NCBI GenBank assembly: GCA_964629575.1
Contig: CAZVUM010000009.1
Location: 38,118 to 102,117 of the forward strand
Direction of reading: 5' to 3'
Origin: JAYPWI01 sp964629575
GTDB taxonomy: Bacteria > Actinomycetota > Acidimicrobiia > Acidimicrobiales > Poriferisodalaceae
Length of the DNA stretch: 64,000 nt
Below are positions 16,500-25,677 of the stretch, in pieces. How positions within the stretch are numbered: the first letter of the stretch is position 1; each line of letters begins with the position of its first letter. Position numbers and translations under genes: made by a program. The notes below the pieces were generated by a model. The model saw only the letters and a program-made list of their open reading frames with translations. It made no database searches and was not told the DNA's origin.

Positions 16500-17879
16500 T
16501 CACCGCGGAGGGTCGGGAGCCCAGAACGCCATCGAACCAGGGGCCAGCGCCAGCGATTCGCCGGTCGCGAGATCGTGAATCCAGATGTGAGCGGCGCCCG
16601 AGCCGCTGAGGGCCGGGTAGGCGTACGCCGACCCGTCGGGGGCCCAAATGGTCTGGGTGCGGCTGTACTGGTCCCAGAACTGGAGGTAGTACACCGAGAC
16701 ACCACGTTCGCCGATGGTGTGCGCCGGCGACGAACGGACTCGGCCGTCGTCGGCGTGGGCGCGCCACTCGCCGGTCCCACCCACCGTCGATCGGGCGACG
16801 ATCCACTCACCCGTGGGGTCCCACGACGGCGCCCCGGACGGTTCCTCGCTCAGCTGCTCGGGGTCGGACCCGTCGAGGGGAACCAGCCAGAGGCCCGTCG
16901 AGAGCTCCGCCGTGTCGGCCTGAGGTAGTTCGTCGGTTCCGGTGGCCGTGGGGCCCACGGCGCGGACTTCCTGGGTCTGGAACCGGGCCGCTGGTGGTCG
17001 GCCGAATACAGCGACCGCGAGCCGCTCCGACCCGGGGTCGAGGGCGAAGAAGACGAAGCGCCGATAGTGAGCGAGCGAGCGCACCTCGTCGTTGGAGAGG
17101 TCGTGGAGGACCAGCTCGTTCATCGATCCCTCTTCGATCCCCAGTCGCCGGGAGTAAACGACGGTGTGACCGTCGGCGAGCCACAGCGGCGTCTGGTACC
17201 CGGCGCCCGAGTCGTCGAGGACCGATCCTGTCCCGTCGGGCGTCACCACCCTCGTTTCGGCGCCCGCGTGGGTCAGGAGGTCGCCGGTCGGGCCCACATC
17301 GGAGAAGTACGGCACGCCCAGGTCGATCTCCCGAGGTTCTCCGGGCGAAGCGAAGTCCGCGGAGAACAGCCCGAACCCGCCCGGTGCGGGGGTGAGGAGG
17401 TACACCACGTCCTCGCTCGGCGCGAACGCCAGATGGTCGGGCCTGCCAGGGAGGACAACCTCGTCTCGATCGTCTGATCCTGGACGGGCCCTGGCGGCGA
17501 CCCACGTCTGGTTGTCCGGTGACTCTGCCCACACGACCCATTCGCCGGAGGGTGACCAGCTCGGAAGCCATGCTGCAGTTCCCGCTGTGACCGGCAGGGC
17601 GGCAATCGTCTCTCCGTTGGGGCTGTACACGCTGAGCGGACGCTCTTCGTTCTCGAACTCGTACACGAGAAGCCGACCGGGCCGGTCCGATAGGTCGGTC
17701 GCCAGCTCGGGCTCGTCTGGTAGGGGCCGGTCGCCGCCGGTCGGTGCGGCTCCGTCGTCCACCTGCTGGCCGCTCGTGCCGGCTTCGGCGTCGACGGGCT
17801 CGTCTGGTCGAGCGTCGTTCGAATCGGAGGCGCATGCGGCGAGGGCCACCAGCAGAAGGGGGAGAAGGCGGCGCCGCAC
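16500..17879 (-). CDS. Beta-propeller (TolB/WD40-like) lipoprotein
   Basis: A 459-residue exported lipoprotein. The signal peptide MRRRLLPLLLVALAACAS ends in a lipobox with Cys at residue 16. A low-complexity acidic linker follows, then repeated blades with motifs such as WLPSWSPSGEWVVWAES, LAFAPSEDVVYLLTP and APSWDPTGEWIVARS, typical of PD40/TolB propellers. It should be anchored outside the membrane, perhaps as a binding or scaffold protein, and no catalytic residues are evident. It is convergent with the hydrolase at 16484 and divergent from thrH. Confidence 0.8.
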   Translation of the reverse strand: MRRRLLPLLLVALAACASDSNDARPDEPVDAEAGTSGQQVDDGAAPTGGDRPLPDEPELATDLSDRPGRLLVYEFENEERPLSVYSPNGETIAALPVTAGTAAWLPSWSPSGEWVVWAESPDNQTWVAARARPGSDDRDEVVLPGRPDHLAFAPSEDVVYLLTPAPGGFGLFSADFASPGEPREIDLGVPYFSDVGPTGDLLTHAGAETRVVTPDGTGSVLDDSGAGYQTPLWLADGHTVVYSRRLGIEEGSMNELVLHDLSNDEVRSLAHYRRFVFFALDPGSERLAVAVFGRPPAARFQTQEVRAVGPTATGTDELPQADTAELSTGLWLVPLDGSDPEQLSEEPSGAPSWDPTGEWIVARSTVGGTGEWRAHADDGRVRSSPAHTIGERGVSVYYLQFWDQYSRTQTIWAPDGSAYAYPALSGSGAAHIWIHDLATGESLALAPGSMAFWAPDPPR

Positions 17880-17974
17880 CCGGGGGAGTGTTGCATGCTG
17901 GGCTGAGCTTGTGGCGCGACCGACCGGCTTCCGACGTTTCCCGCGTGGCGGGGCGGCGTGCCAGAGTACGGGCC

Positions 17975-18577
17975 GTGCAACGCGTCGTGACGCTCGACAT
18001 GGAGGGTGTGCTCACACCCGAGATCTGGATTGCCGTCGCCGACGACACCGGCGTGGGCGACCTTCGCATCACCACGCGCGAGGAGCCGGATTACCAGAAG
18101 CTCATGGACCGTCGAATCGAGGTCCTGGACGCCCACGACATCTCGCTGACCCGCATCCAGAAGGTCATCTCGACGCTGCCGCTCCTTCCCGGGGCCAGGG
18201 AGTTCCTCGACGATCTGCGCAGCCGCTTCCAGGTGGTTCTGCTGAGCGACACCTTCGAGCAGTTCGCCGGTCACTTCATGGAGCTGTTGGGACGGCCTCA
18301 CCTTCTGTGTCACCGGCTGGAGGTGGTCGAGGACCGGATCACCGGTTTCGCACCACGGATCGGCGACCCGAAGATGTGCGCGGTTCAGGCGTACCGTTCG
18401 CTCAACTTCCATGTCACCGCGGCCGGCGACTCGCACAATGACGTCACGATGCTGCAGGCGGCCGATGCCGGCTGTCTCTTCTCGGCTCCGGCGTCGCTGC
18501 CGCCGCTGTATCCCGATCTCTCCGTTGCCGAGACCTACGACGAGCTCCTGGCATGGATCGTGGGCGCCGCCGGCTGA
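17975..18577 (+). CDS. thrH: ThrH-like phosphoserine phosphatase / homoserine phosphotransferase (HAD)
   Basis: A 200-residue HAD-superfamily protein closely matching ThrH, a bifunctional enzyme that can dephosphorylate phosphoserine and transfer the phosphate to homoserine. The first HAD motif has the ThrH-specific form LDMEGVLTPEIWIA, with Glu in place of the second Asp. VVLLSDTFEQFA is motif II, and AAGDSHNDVTMLQAADAG is motif IV. The GTG at 17975 is the earliest start consistent with the family, and the length is normal (about 205). It may supply serine or threonine biosynthesis. No other genes of those pathways are adjacent. Confidence 0.9.
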   Translation: MQRVVTLDMEGVLTPEIWIAVADDTGVGDLRITTREEPDYQKLMDRRIEVLDAHDISLTRIQKVISTLPLLPGAREFLDDLRSRFQVVLLSDTFEQFAGHFMELLGRPHLLCHRLEVVEDRITGFAPRIGDPKMCAVQAYRSLNFHVTAAGDSHNDVTMLQAADAGCLFSAPASLPPLYPDLSVAETYDELLAWIVGAAG

Positions 18578-18637
18578 CCGCCGTTCTGCCAGCTTCCTGG
18601 GCGACTCCAGTCACCGCCTGAGCTGGCAGAAGGGGTG

Positions 18638-19546
18638 CTACCGGGGGTGGGGTGGGCGAGCTCCGTCGTCTGCTCGGCTGGTGAGCCAGGCGCCGGTGAG
18701 CGTGACCACCGTTCCGGCTGCGGCGATCGGTGCCAGCGACTCGCCCCGCACCGCGACGCCGAGAACGATCGACACAGGTGTGGCCAGATAGGTGACGATC
18801 GAGCTTCGGGTGGCGCCGACTCGTCCGGTGAGCGTTCCGACGCAGAGGTAGGCGATCCCCGTCCCGCCGATGCCGAGCGCCGCACAGGCTGCGAAGGCGG
18901 TGGCGTCCCAGCTGGTGTCGCCCCAGCCGGTGATGAGGAGCGGCGCGGTGAGGGCGACCGCAACGGCCGGCGCGCGCCACATCGTGGGGAGGGCGCCGTA
19001 CTTCTGTTGGAGCGGTACCGCCACGTTGAACGCGACGCCGTAGCAGGACACCGCAGCGATGACGAGCAACACGCCCATCGTCGAACTGGAGCCGTCGCGA
19101 AAACTCGGAATCCCGATGAGAACGATGCCGCCGAATCCGAGCAGGAGACCCCAACGCTGGCGGGAGCCCGGTGGTCGGCGCAGCAGCAACGTGGCGATGA
19201 GCGCCGTGAACAGCGGCGCTGCGCCGTTCAGCATTCCAGCGACGCTGGACGCGATCCGCTCCTGGGCGAGGGGGAAGAAGGTGAGCGGCGCGGCGAACCA
19301 GACGACCCCGATCAGTGCGACGCGTGGCCAGTCGGCTCGTTCGATACCCCGACGAGCTGCCGGGAACAGGGCGAGGGTCACGAAGCCGAACCCGACCCGC
19401 AAGAAGGTCACCACCGATGCGCTGAATGCGTCCAGCCCTTCGGCCATCAGGAGGAACGACGAGCCGAAGATCGTCGACGCGGCGAGGAACACGAACCAGT
19501 CCAGGCCGCCGAACGCCCCGCTGTTGCTGCCTTCGGTGGTGGACAG
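18638..19546 (-). CDS. EamA/DMT-family transporter
   Basis: About 300 residues with ten membrane spans in two EamA repeats. The first begins DWFVFLAASTIFGSSFLLMA, and the second around TMGVLLVIAAVSCYGVAFNV. Both carry the family's typical GSS/FG and LxxRxG signals (VVTFLRVGFGFVTLALFP). These exporters move metabolites, nucleotide sugars or amino acids. The start is uncertain: no ATG or GTG lies between the end of the upstream gene (19624) and the first span, so I placed it at a CTG (19546). An ATC three bases earlier, or a later GTG inside the first span, are alternatives. Confidence 0.8.
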   Translation of the reverse strand: MSTTEGSNSGAFGGLDWFVFLAASTIFGSSFLLMAEGLDAFSASVVTFLRVGFGFVTLALFPAARRGIERADWPRVALIGVVWFAAPLTFFPLAQERIASSVAGMLNGAAPLFTALIATLLLRRPPGSRQRWGLLLGFGGIVLIGIPSFRDGSSSTMGVLLVIAAVSCYGVAFNVAVPLQQKYGALPTMWRAPAVAVALTAPLLITGWGDTSWDATAFAACAALGIGGTGIAYLCVGTLTGRVGATRSSIVTYLATPVSIVLGVAVRGESLAPIAAAGTVVTLTGAWLTSRADDGARPPHPR

Positions 19547-19623
19547 GATCCGTTGACGCCTCGAGGCGACCGTAGCGGTGCACCGCCGTGCTCCAGCTGC
19601 GAATTCGGGGTCAGGCGACCGGT

Positions 19624-20928
19624 TCAGGCGAAGCTGACCCGGGCGACGGCGAGCGTCGATGCATACAGCACGTCGTTTCCGGTGCCGGGCGACAGGAACA
19701 TGCCGTTGGCGAGCCGCGAGCCCGTCGCCACGCGGCTGAGCAGGTCGCCGGTGGCGACATCCACGACGACCAGGTCGTCGCCCTCGCCGACGAAGTCGTT
19801 GATGGCCAGCTCGCCGCTGTCTGGCCATACGACCGGTTGCATTGTCGCCTTGACCTCGGGCCGGACCCAGCGGACCTCGAGCGTGTCGTCGTCGACGCCG
19901 GCGAGCCCGCCGTTGATGCTGTCCCAACAGACCGTGACGCCGTGCTCGGGTACATGGACGGGCGGCGCGATGATTCCGCCGCCGCCGGCCCCGAATGGCT
20001 CGACCGTGCCGAGCTCGCCGGTGGTGCGGTCGACTCGGAGGACCCGTTGGGCGGCCGTCCACGGCGCGGGGTGCTGCCAGCTGAGCTGCTTGGGCGCCAG
20101 GTCGCCGAATCGCCCGTTGGGGTGTTGCCCGAAGATCGCTCGCACGCCCTCGACGTCCCCGCAGTCCATCAACCATGCGTGGTCGCCGGAGAGGTTGGAG
20201 TCCCACGCGAGGCCGGTGGGCCCGCCGAGTTCCCTGTAGTGGGGCTGCCAGGTCTCGTCGACCTCCCACCGCCCTTCGGTGAACGCGACCCGGAAGAGGT
20301 GCTCGATACCGGGGACGTAGACGTGGGTGTCGTCTGCTGCGATGCGTCCCATCGATCCTTCCGGCAGGACCAGCGGCTCGCCGATGATCTCGAGCGAGTC
20401 GGCGTCGATGCGGGTCACGGTCGTGCCGCCCTGTCCCTCGAGCCTGAGATCCTTCGTGACGAGCGTGCCGTCGGGGAGGGCGAGGAGCCCGTTGTGCGCC
20501 TCGTCGGCGGGAAGCCGCAGCTCACCCGTCACGTTGCAGTCCCTGTCGAGCCGGTGGACAAAGCTGCCGTTGACGTTGAACAGCGCGCCCGATTCGTGGG
20601 CCAGAACGGCGCCACACCAGACGTGATCGCCACACGGCAGCTCCGGTGAGGCGGCTTCGGGTTCGAGCGTTTCGAGATCGACCCTCTCGACCCATCCATA
20701 CGGTGGCGGTCCCGTGAACGCCGCCATGGTCCCGGCGAGGAAGAACTCACCCGGTTCGCGCTCCACGAACATCACGTTCCATCTGCCGTTCTGGCGAGTG
20801 GTGACCACGGGCTCGCCCTCACGCGCTCCCAGTTCGCCCGCCACCGCCTTCTGGCGGCGATTGCCGCCACATTCCACCGGCCACTTCGATGGCCAGTAGC
20901 CGGGCAAGGGTGCGGATCGGTCGAGCAT
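19624..20928 (-). CDS. PQQ/NHL-like beta-propeller protein (hypothetical)
   Basis: A 434-residue soluble-looking protein made of repeated strands with blade-like motifs (WVERVDLETLEPEAASPELP, LLALPDGTLVTKDLRLEG, RVLRVDRTTGELGTVEPFG, VVVDVATGDLLSRVATGS). This suits a PQQ-like or quinoprotein-type propeller. I see no signal peptide and no clear catalytic motif, and I do not recognise a named family. The ATG at 20928 removes an upstream stretch that is only the shadow of the crotonase promoter region. It is divergent from the crotonase and lies 78 bp before the EamA transporter in the same direction, so the two may be cotranscribed. Confidence 0.7.
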   Translation of the reverse strand: MLDRSAPLPGYWPSKWPVECGGNRRQKAVAGELGAREGEPVVTTRQNGRWNVMFVEREPGEFFLAGTMAAFTGPPPYGWVERVDLETLEPEAASPELPCGDHVWCGAVLAHESGALFNVNGSFVHRLDRDCNVTGELRLPADEAHNGLLALPDGTLVTKDLRLEGQGGTTVTRIDADSLEIIGEPLVLPEGSMGRIAADDTHVYVPGIEHLFRVAFTEGRWEVDETWQPHYRELGGPTGLAWDSNLSGDHAWLMDCGDVEGVRAIFGQHPNGRFGDLAPKQLSWQHPAPWTAAQRVLRVDRTTGELGTVEPFGAGGGGIIAPPVHVPEHGVTVCWDSINGGLAGVDDDTLEVRWVRPEVKATMQPVVWPDSGELAINDFVGEGDDLVVVDVATGDLLSRVATGSRLANGMFLSPGTGNDVLYASTLAVARVSFA

Positions 20929-20967
20929 CGGAGCAGTGTGCCAGGAACGGCGAGCCTGGGTGGGCGT

Positions 20968-20973
20968 TACGAT
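20968..20973 (+). promoter_or_regulatory. Probable -10 box for leaderless crotonase transcript
   Basis: TACGAT is followed by eight bases and then the ATG at 20982. It fits the TAnnnT consensus at the spacing expected if transcription begins at the start codon. No ribosome-binding site is present. Confidence 0.45.
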
Positions 20974-20981
20974 CGCCGCCC

Positions 20982-21743
20982 ATGACCGGAACATCCCCGC
21001 TCGTCGACGTCGAACGCCGTGGCGCGATCACCGTGATCACGATGCAGCGCCACGCCAAGCGCAACGCCTTCGACCCCGACCTCAGCCATGCCCTCGATGC
21101 GGCGATCAACGACTTCGAGGATGACCCCGAGCGTTGGGTTGCGGTGCTGACCGGCGGCACGGAGATGTTCTCGGCGGGGAGCGACCTCGGGGCCGGCAGT
21201 GCCACCACCGATCGTGGCGGCGAGTACGGCATCATTCGCCGCACGAGGTCCAAGCCGATGGTCGCCGCGGTCGAAGGGCTCGCCCTCGGCGGCGGGCTCG
21301 AGGTGCTGTTCTGCTGCGACGTGATCGTCGCTGCGTCCAACGCCCGTCTGGGCCTTCCCGAGGTGAAGAGAGGCGTTCTCCCCACGAGCGGCGGCCTCTT
21401 CCGGGCGCTGCGCTCGCTTCCCCTCCACGTCGCGAAGGAGGTCGTGCTCACGGGCGAAGAGCTCGACCCGGGGAGGGCGCTCCAGTACGGCTTGGTGAAC
21501 CGCCTGGTCGCACCGGGTGAGGCGCTCGCGGTCGCGATCGAGATGGCCGAGACGATCGTCGCCAACTCGCCGACCTCGACCCGCCAGTCGCTTCAGGCGA
21601 TGGACTCGATTCTGGCCGCCGGCGACGACGCCGGATGGGCGGCCACCGACCGAGCACGCGACGCGGTCTGGGCCAGCGAGGACCGCAAAGAGGGCATCAA
21701 CGCGTTCTTCGAGAAGCGCCCCCCGAAGTGGAAGGGCCGCTGA
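20982..21743 (+). CDS. Enoyl-CoA hydratase/isomerase (crotonase) family protein
   Basis: A 253-residue crotonase-fold protein. The first oxyanion-hole segment is EMFSAGSDLGAG (about residues 60-71), and the second is AAVEGLALGGGLEVLFCCDV (about 95-114). LPEVKRGVLPTSGGL follows, with Glu at the usual hydratase catalytic site. These enzymes act on acyl-CoA esters as hydratases, isomerases or hydrolases. The length is typical. It is convergent with the VOC gene, with a 30-bp palindrome between them that could end both transcripts. The exact substrate cannot be assigned. Confidence 0.9.
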   Translation: MTGTSPLVDVERRGAITVITMQRHAKRNAFDPDLSHALDAAINDFEDDPERWVAVLTGGTEMFSAGSDLGAGSATTDRGGEYGIIRRTRSKPMVAAVEGLALGGGLEVLFCCDVIVAASNARLGLPEVKRGVLPTSGGLFRALRSLPLHVAKEVVLTGEELDPGRALQYGLVNRLVAPGEALAVAIEMAETIVANSPTSTRQSLQAMDSILAAGDDAGWAATDRARDAVWASEDRKEGINAFFEKRPPKWKGR

Positions 21744-21762
21744 CCGTCACGCTTCCGTAACG

Positions 21763-21792
21763 TTAGGTTCCAGGAGCGCTCCTGGAACCTAA
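21763..21792. repeat. Dispersed palindrome, family A copy 1
   Basis: A perfect 30-bp palindrome with left half TTAGGTTCCAGGAGC. It lies between the convergent crotonase and VOC genes and itself provides the TAG stop of the VOC gene (21789-21791). Copies at 29855-29888 and 30807-30838 share the same core. It could be a bidirectional terminator or a REP-like element. Confidence 0.85.
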
Positions 21793-22226
21793 ATCGGGCC
21801 GAGGAGGTCCCAGCGGTTGCCCCACGGGTCTTCGAACACCACGACCCGGCCGTATGGCTCGTCTCGTGGCTCACCGCGGACGATCGCTCCCGCAACCTTC
21901 AGCGCGGAGAGCGCCGTGTCGAAGTCCCGGACTCGAAGGAAGAACCCGACCCGGCCGCCGACCTGGCGGCCGATGACGGCCTCTTGGTCCCCACCGTCGG
22001 CCTGAGCGAGCAGGAGCCCCGTTCCGCCGCCGTCGGGCCCCACGACCACCCAGCGCTTCGGGTGGCCGTCGTTGGTGGTCGAGGGTGAGTCCTCCCTCAA
22101 CCCCATCCCGGGGATCGCCGTGAAGAACGCGATGCCGGCGTCGTAGTCGGGCACGACCACGGCGACCAGCGACAACTCCGCCTCGGGCACATCGGGCACG
22201 TCGGCCGAGGCAGGCGAGTCGGTCAT
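21789..22226 (-). CDS. VOC/glyoxalase family protein
   Basis: A 145-residue single vicinal-oxygen-chelate domain protein. The beta-alpha-beta-beta-beta pattern is seen in LSLVAVVVPDYDAGIAFFTA (about 18-37) and VGFFLRVRDFDTALSALKVA (about 92-111), with the usual ending FEDPWGNRWDLLG. Members include glyoxalases, antibiotic-binding proteins and dioxygenases; this one cannot be assigned. It starts 11 bases after the stop of the transporter fragment and was probably cotranscribed with it. Its stop codon comes from palindrome A, so a few residues may have been lost or replaced at the C-terminus. Confidence 0.85.
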   Translation of the reverse strand: MTDSPASADVPDVPEAELSLVAVVVPDYDAGIAFFTAIPGMGLREDSPSTTNDGHPKRWVVVGPDGGGTGLLLAQADGGDQEAVIGRQVGGRVGFFLRVRDFDTALSALKVAGAIVRGEPRDEPYGRVVVFEDPWGNRWDLLGPI

Positions 22227-22236
22227 CGTCGACCGC

Positions 22237-22680
22237 TCACGAGTAGGTGCCCGACCCGAACGAGGCGCTCCGCGAGTCGTGGTACGCAGCCCAGATCACG
22301 AGCATCGGGGGCAGCACGATGATGGCGGCGATCAGCGAGTAGCCGACGGTGATCGCCGTCAGGAGGCCCAACTGCCCCATCGGTGGAATCGGCGACAGGA
22401 TCAGCACGGCGAAGCCGAGAGCCGTGGTCAGCGCCGATCCGATGAGCGCGCCCCCGGTGGTTCGCATGGTCGCAGACACCGCCTCCTGGAGGTCGTTGCG
22501 GTATTCGAGCTCCTCGAGGAACCGATGGGTGATGGGGATCGTGTAGTCCACGCCGATGCCGATCGAGAGAGCGGTGATGAGCGCCGTGACCACGTTGTAG
22601 CTGTACCCGAGCAGCACCATCGTCCCGAGCACCCAGATCAGCACCAGCAGGATCGGGAGTACGAAGAACCGCCGTTTCAT
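22237..22680 (-). pseudogene. C-terminal fragment of an MMPL/RND transporter
   Basis: Only 147 residues, with membrane spans VLPILLVLIWVLGTMVLLGY and VVTALITALSIGIGVDYTIP. ITHRFLEELEYRNDLQEAV and ALIGSALTTALGFAVLILSP follow, the classic last third of an RND/MMPL permease including the Asp in the fourth span. Full family members have 700 or more residues in two halves. The PhyH gene ends only 64 bp upstream, so the rest is missing, not hidden. The frame stays open to the PhyH stop, but without more transporter. It is either a truncated relic or a small half-transporter fragment still translated from the ATG at 22680. Confidence 0.6.
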
Positions 22681-22743
22681 GGCGGCGAAGTGTAGGTCCG
22701 GCCCGGAACCCGCCGGACCCTGCTGGACCCGCAGGTCGCTGTC

Positions 22744-23857
22744 TCAGGTACCGACCCCGCGAGGTCCCTCTGGAGTCTTGAGCCGCTCGGGAGTTCCCCC
22801 GAGGTTGTCCCGGTATCCCACGTCCAGATCCTCGCCGCGGCCGGCCACGATGTAGCGGCAGATCTCCCTGGCGTGGTCGCTCAGCGAGTCGTAGATCTCG
22901 CGGGGCATCGACACGGGCGTCGGCTCGTAGAACCACGGTGCATAGAACTCGGCGTTGGGGATCGCTCGCACCTCATCAGAGAGGTTCGGCGTCCCGCCGT
23001 GCCNNNNNNNNNNNNNNNNNNNNNNNNNNNNNNNNNNNNNNNNNNNNNNNNNNNNNNNNNNNNNNNNNNNNNNNNNNNNNNNNNNNNNNNNNNNNNNNNN
23101 NNNGTGCCGGGCACACGGTGCTGAGCTTCATCCACTCCGGCTCGTCGTCGAGCCGAGGGATCCGCTGACGCGAATTCTGCGTCCCCGGGATCTGGCGGGT
23201 CGGGCCGTTGACGGAGGTGAAGTCGTTCATCAAGAAGTTGGCGCAGACGTACATGCACGGCAGATCGCGCAGCGAGAGCTGGCCGCTCGGGTCGTGGAAC
23301 GATCCGGACGTGACCTCGCCGGACCCGTTGCGGTTGGGCATCTTCCTGCGGTCGTTGATGTCGGAGTGGAGGTGTTGGTACCGCATCGTCCCAGGCAGGC
23401 AGAAGTCGCCGCCCCCGCCGCGGCAGAAGTACTCCATCGAGTCGAAGATGCCCGCGATCACCGGAGTCACGGTCGCAACGTCGATGAGCATCGCCCACTC
23501 GGGCACGTGCGACATGTGATTCGTCTTGCTCGAACCCCCGAACGAGTAGCGGTGCGAACCCCGATTTCCGCCCCGCGTGCCGTCGATGGCCAAGATGGTT
23601 TCGACCTCGCGGATGCATGCGTGTTGCGTGGCATCGAGCTGTGCGGCAGTGAGGGCATCACGGATCACCACGAATCCGTCGCGGTTGAAGATGCGCACCG
23701 CCCTGTCGACCTCGTCTGGGCTGCACACCTCGAGGCCGCGGATGCCGCTGCTGCCCGCGAGACGCTCCCGGAGGTCGACGACCTGCGGATCCTCAGCAGC
23801 GAATTCGTGCCAGCCCAGATCGGGACGGAGAAGGGGTGTGCTCACGGGACCAGTCAA
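22744..23857 (-). CDS. Phytanoyl-CoA dioxygenase (PhyH) family protein, interrupted by an assembly gap
   Basis: An Fe(II)/2-oxoglutarate dioxygenase. The upstream part shows VRIFNRDGFVVIRDALTAAQ (about residues 52-71) and the iron motif HSDI in RYQHLHSDINDRRKMP. After the gap the frame resumes exactly at HGGTPNLSDEVRAIPN, where family members have the distal iron His, and ends at 22744. The missing piece should be only about a dozen residues. The 100 N do not preserve frame, so the break is an assembly matter. The start is TTG at 23857 or, alternatively, GTG at 23845. It is divergent from PolX. The substrate is unknown. Confidence 0.8.
23004..23103. other. Assembly gap (100 N) inside the PhyH gene
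   Basis: A run of exactly 100 N. The protein on both sides is continuous apart from roughly a dozen family residues, so the real gap is probably about 35 bp. The flanks are not duplicated. Confidence 0.9.
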
Positions 23858-23882
23858 GCACCGCCGCGTCGATCGGGCCCGG

Positions 23883-23888
23883 TAGCGT
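23883..23888 (+). promoter_or_regulatory. Possible -10 box of the polX gene
   Basis: TAGCGT fits TAnnnT and lies 25 bases before the ATG at 23914, giving a short leader that contains the GAAGGGAG ribosome site. No -35 box is clear. Confidence 0.35.
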
Positions 23889-23913
23889 CGCCCACGCGAC
23901 GAAGGGAGTACAC

Positions 23914-25677
23914 ATGGCGACGACGCGGGATGTCATGGCGATGCTCAGCGAGCTCGTCACCCTGACCACCTTGGAGGAGGAGAGCCCGCAGTCGTTCAAG
24001 GTGCGCGCCTATGAGAACGCCCGGCTCGGATTGGAATCGCACGGCGGCGACATCACCGAGATGTCGATGACCGAGTTGACGAAGATCAAGGGGGTCGGCA
24101 AGGCCACCGCGAGCAAGATCCGCGAGCTCGTGGACACCGGTCGGGTCGCCAAGCTTGACGCGCTTCGCGAGCGCTTTCCCCCCTCGGTCGTGGAGCTGAG
24201 CCGCATCCCGGGTCTCGGCCCCAAGACGCTCAAGACGGTGCGCGAGAACCTCGGGGTCAACGATCTCGAAGGGCTCAAAGCAGCGATCGAGGCCGAGCAG
24301 CTGCGAACGCTGCCCGGACTCGGCAAGACGAGCGAGGAGAAGATCAAGAAGGCGATCGATCGACTGGGGATGTCGGGAAAGGACCGGCGTACGCCGATCG
24401 CAGACGCGTGGCCACTCGCTGAGCGGCTCGTCGCCGACCTGGAAGCCCTGCCCGAGGTCGAACAGGCGCAGTTCTGCGGCAGCCTCCGCCGCATGTCCGA
24501 GACGATCGGCGACATCGACATCACGGTGTCGTCCTCGGCGCCCGCATCGGTGATGGAGGCGGTGCTGGCGCACGGAGAGAACCACGACGTCGTCGTGAGC
24601 GGAGACACCAAGACGAGCTTTCTCACAGCATCGGGCCTTCAGGTGGACGTCCGGGTGGTGTCGCCTGAGCAATTCGGCGCGGCGACCCTCTATTTCACGG
24701 GTTCGAAGGCCCACAACATCGAGCTACGCCAGCGGGCCATGGACCGGGGGATGCTGCTCAACGAGTACGGCCTGCTCGACGCATCGGACGACGAGGTCGC
24801 GTCGGAGGATCGGCCGATCGTCGCGAGCCGCACCGAGGAGGAGATCTACGACGCGCTCGGCATGGAGTTCGTTCCGCCTCCGCTCCGGGAGGCGACCGGC
24901 GAGGTGGAGGCCGCGGCGGGCGATGGTTTGCCCGAGCTGATCCAGCTCAGCGACATCTGCGGCGATCTGCATTACCACACCGACCGCTCGGGCGATGGGC
25001 GATCCACGGTGGAGGAGATGGTCGCGGTGGCCGCAGCCAAGGGCTACGCCTACCTGGCCATCACGGATCATGGAGTGGACCTGGCGATCAACGGATCGAC
25101 CGCCGAGGAGATGTTGATTCACCGCGCCCACATCGCCGAAGTGCAGGAGGCACACCCAGATCTTCACCTGATGTGGGGCTGCGAGCTGAACATCGGCGCC
25201 AGCGGCGGCCTCGACTACGACACCGACTTCCGGGCCGAGTTCGACTACACGGTGGCATCGGTCCATTCACACTTCGATCAGAGCCCGCTCGACCAGACCA
25301 AACGGCTGATCGCGGCCATCTCGGACCCCACCGTCGACTCGATCGGGCATCTCAGCGGCCGCTACATCGGGCGCCGGCCGGGCATCGAGTTCGACGTGGA
25401 CGTCGTGATCGAAGCGCTGATGCACTTCGACGTCGCCCTCGAGGTGAACGGTGCGCTCCAGAGGCTCGACGCCGCGTCGGATGTCGTGCGCAAGGCCGTC
25501 GATCGCGGCGTGAAGCTCGTGATCAACACCGACAGCCACCACACCTCCGAGCTCGGGCGCATGGAGTACGGCGTGCTCACCGCTCAGCGTGGGTGGGCGC
25601 CCCGCGACTCGGTGATCAACACCTGGGACCGTCCGACCTTTCTCGACTGGGTGGCCACCCACCGCAGCTCGACCTGA
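23914..25677 (+). CDS. polX: DNA polymerase/3'-5' exonuclease PolX (Pol beta-like with PHP domain)
   Basis: A 587-residue family X polymerase. The N-terminal 8-kDa-like domain carries helix-hairpin-helix motifs (IKGVGKATASKI, IPGLGPKTLKTV, LPGLGKTSEEKI). The nucleotidyltransferase core has GSLRR (about residue 190) and GDIDI with catalytic Asp residues. A C-terminal PHP domain has DLHYHTDRSGDG (about 350) and AITDHGVDLAI, as in bacterial PolX, where it gives Mn-dependent 3'-5' exonuclease and AP-endonuclease activity for base-excision repair. GAAGGGAG precedes the ATG. Its TGA lies just at the edge of palindrome B copy 2. Confidence 0.95.
   Translation: MATTRDVMAMLSELVTLTTLEEESPQSFKVRAYENARLGLESHGGDITEMSMTELTKIKGVGKATASKIRELVDTGRVAKLDALRERFPPSVVELSRIPGLGPKTLKTVRENLGVNDLEGLKAAIEAEQLRTLPGLGKTSEEKIKKAIDRLGMSGKDRRTPIADAWPLAERLVADLEALPEVEQAQFCGSLRRMSETIGDIDITVSSSAPASVMEAVLAHGENHDVVVSGDTKTSFLTASGLQVDVRVVSPEQFGAATLYFTGSKAHNIELRQRAMDRGMLLNEYGLLDASDDEVASEDRPIVASRTEEEIYDALGMEFVPPPLREATGEVEAAAGDGLPELIQLSDICGDLHYHTDRSGDGRSTVEEMVAVAAAKGYAYLAITDHGVDLAINGSTAEEMLIHRAHIAEVQEAHPDLHLMWGCELNIGASGGLDYDTDFRAEFDYTVASVHSHFDQSPLDQTKRLIAAISDPTVDSIGHLSGRYIGRRPGIEFDVDVVIEALMHFDVALEVNGALQRLDAASDVVRKAVDRGVKLVINTDSHHTSELGRMEYGVLTAQRGWAPRDSVINTWDRPTFLDWVATHRSST

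Noticed and set aside
18638..20269. One 543-residue transporter gene
   Set aside because: Only the last 300 residues are EamA-like; the front part is a shadow of the propeller gene, which ends at 19624.
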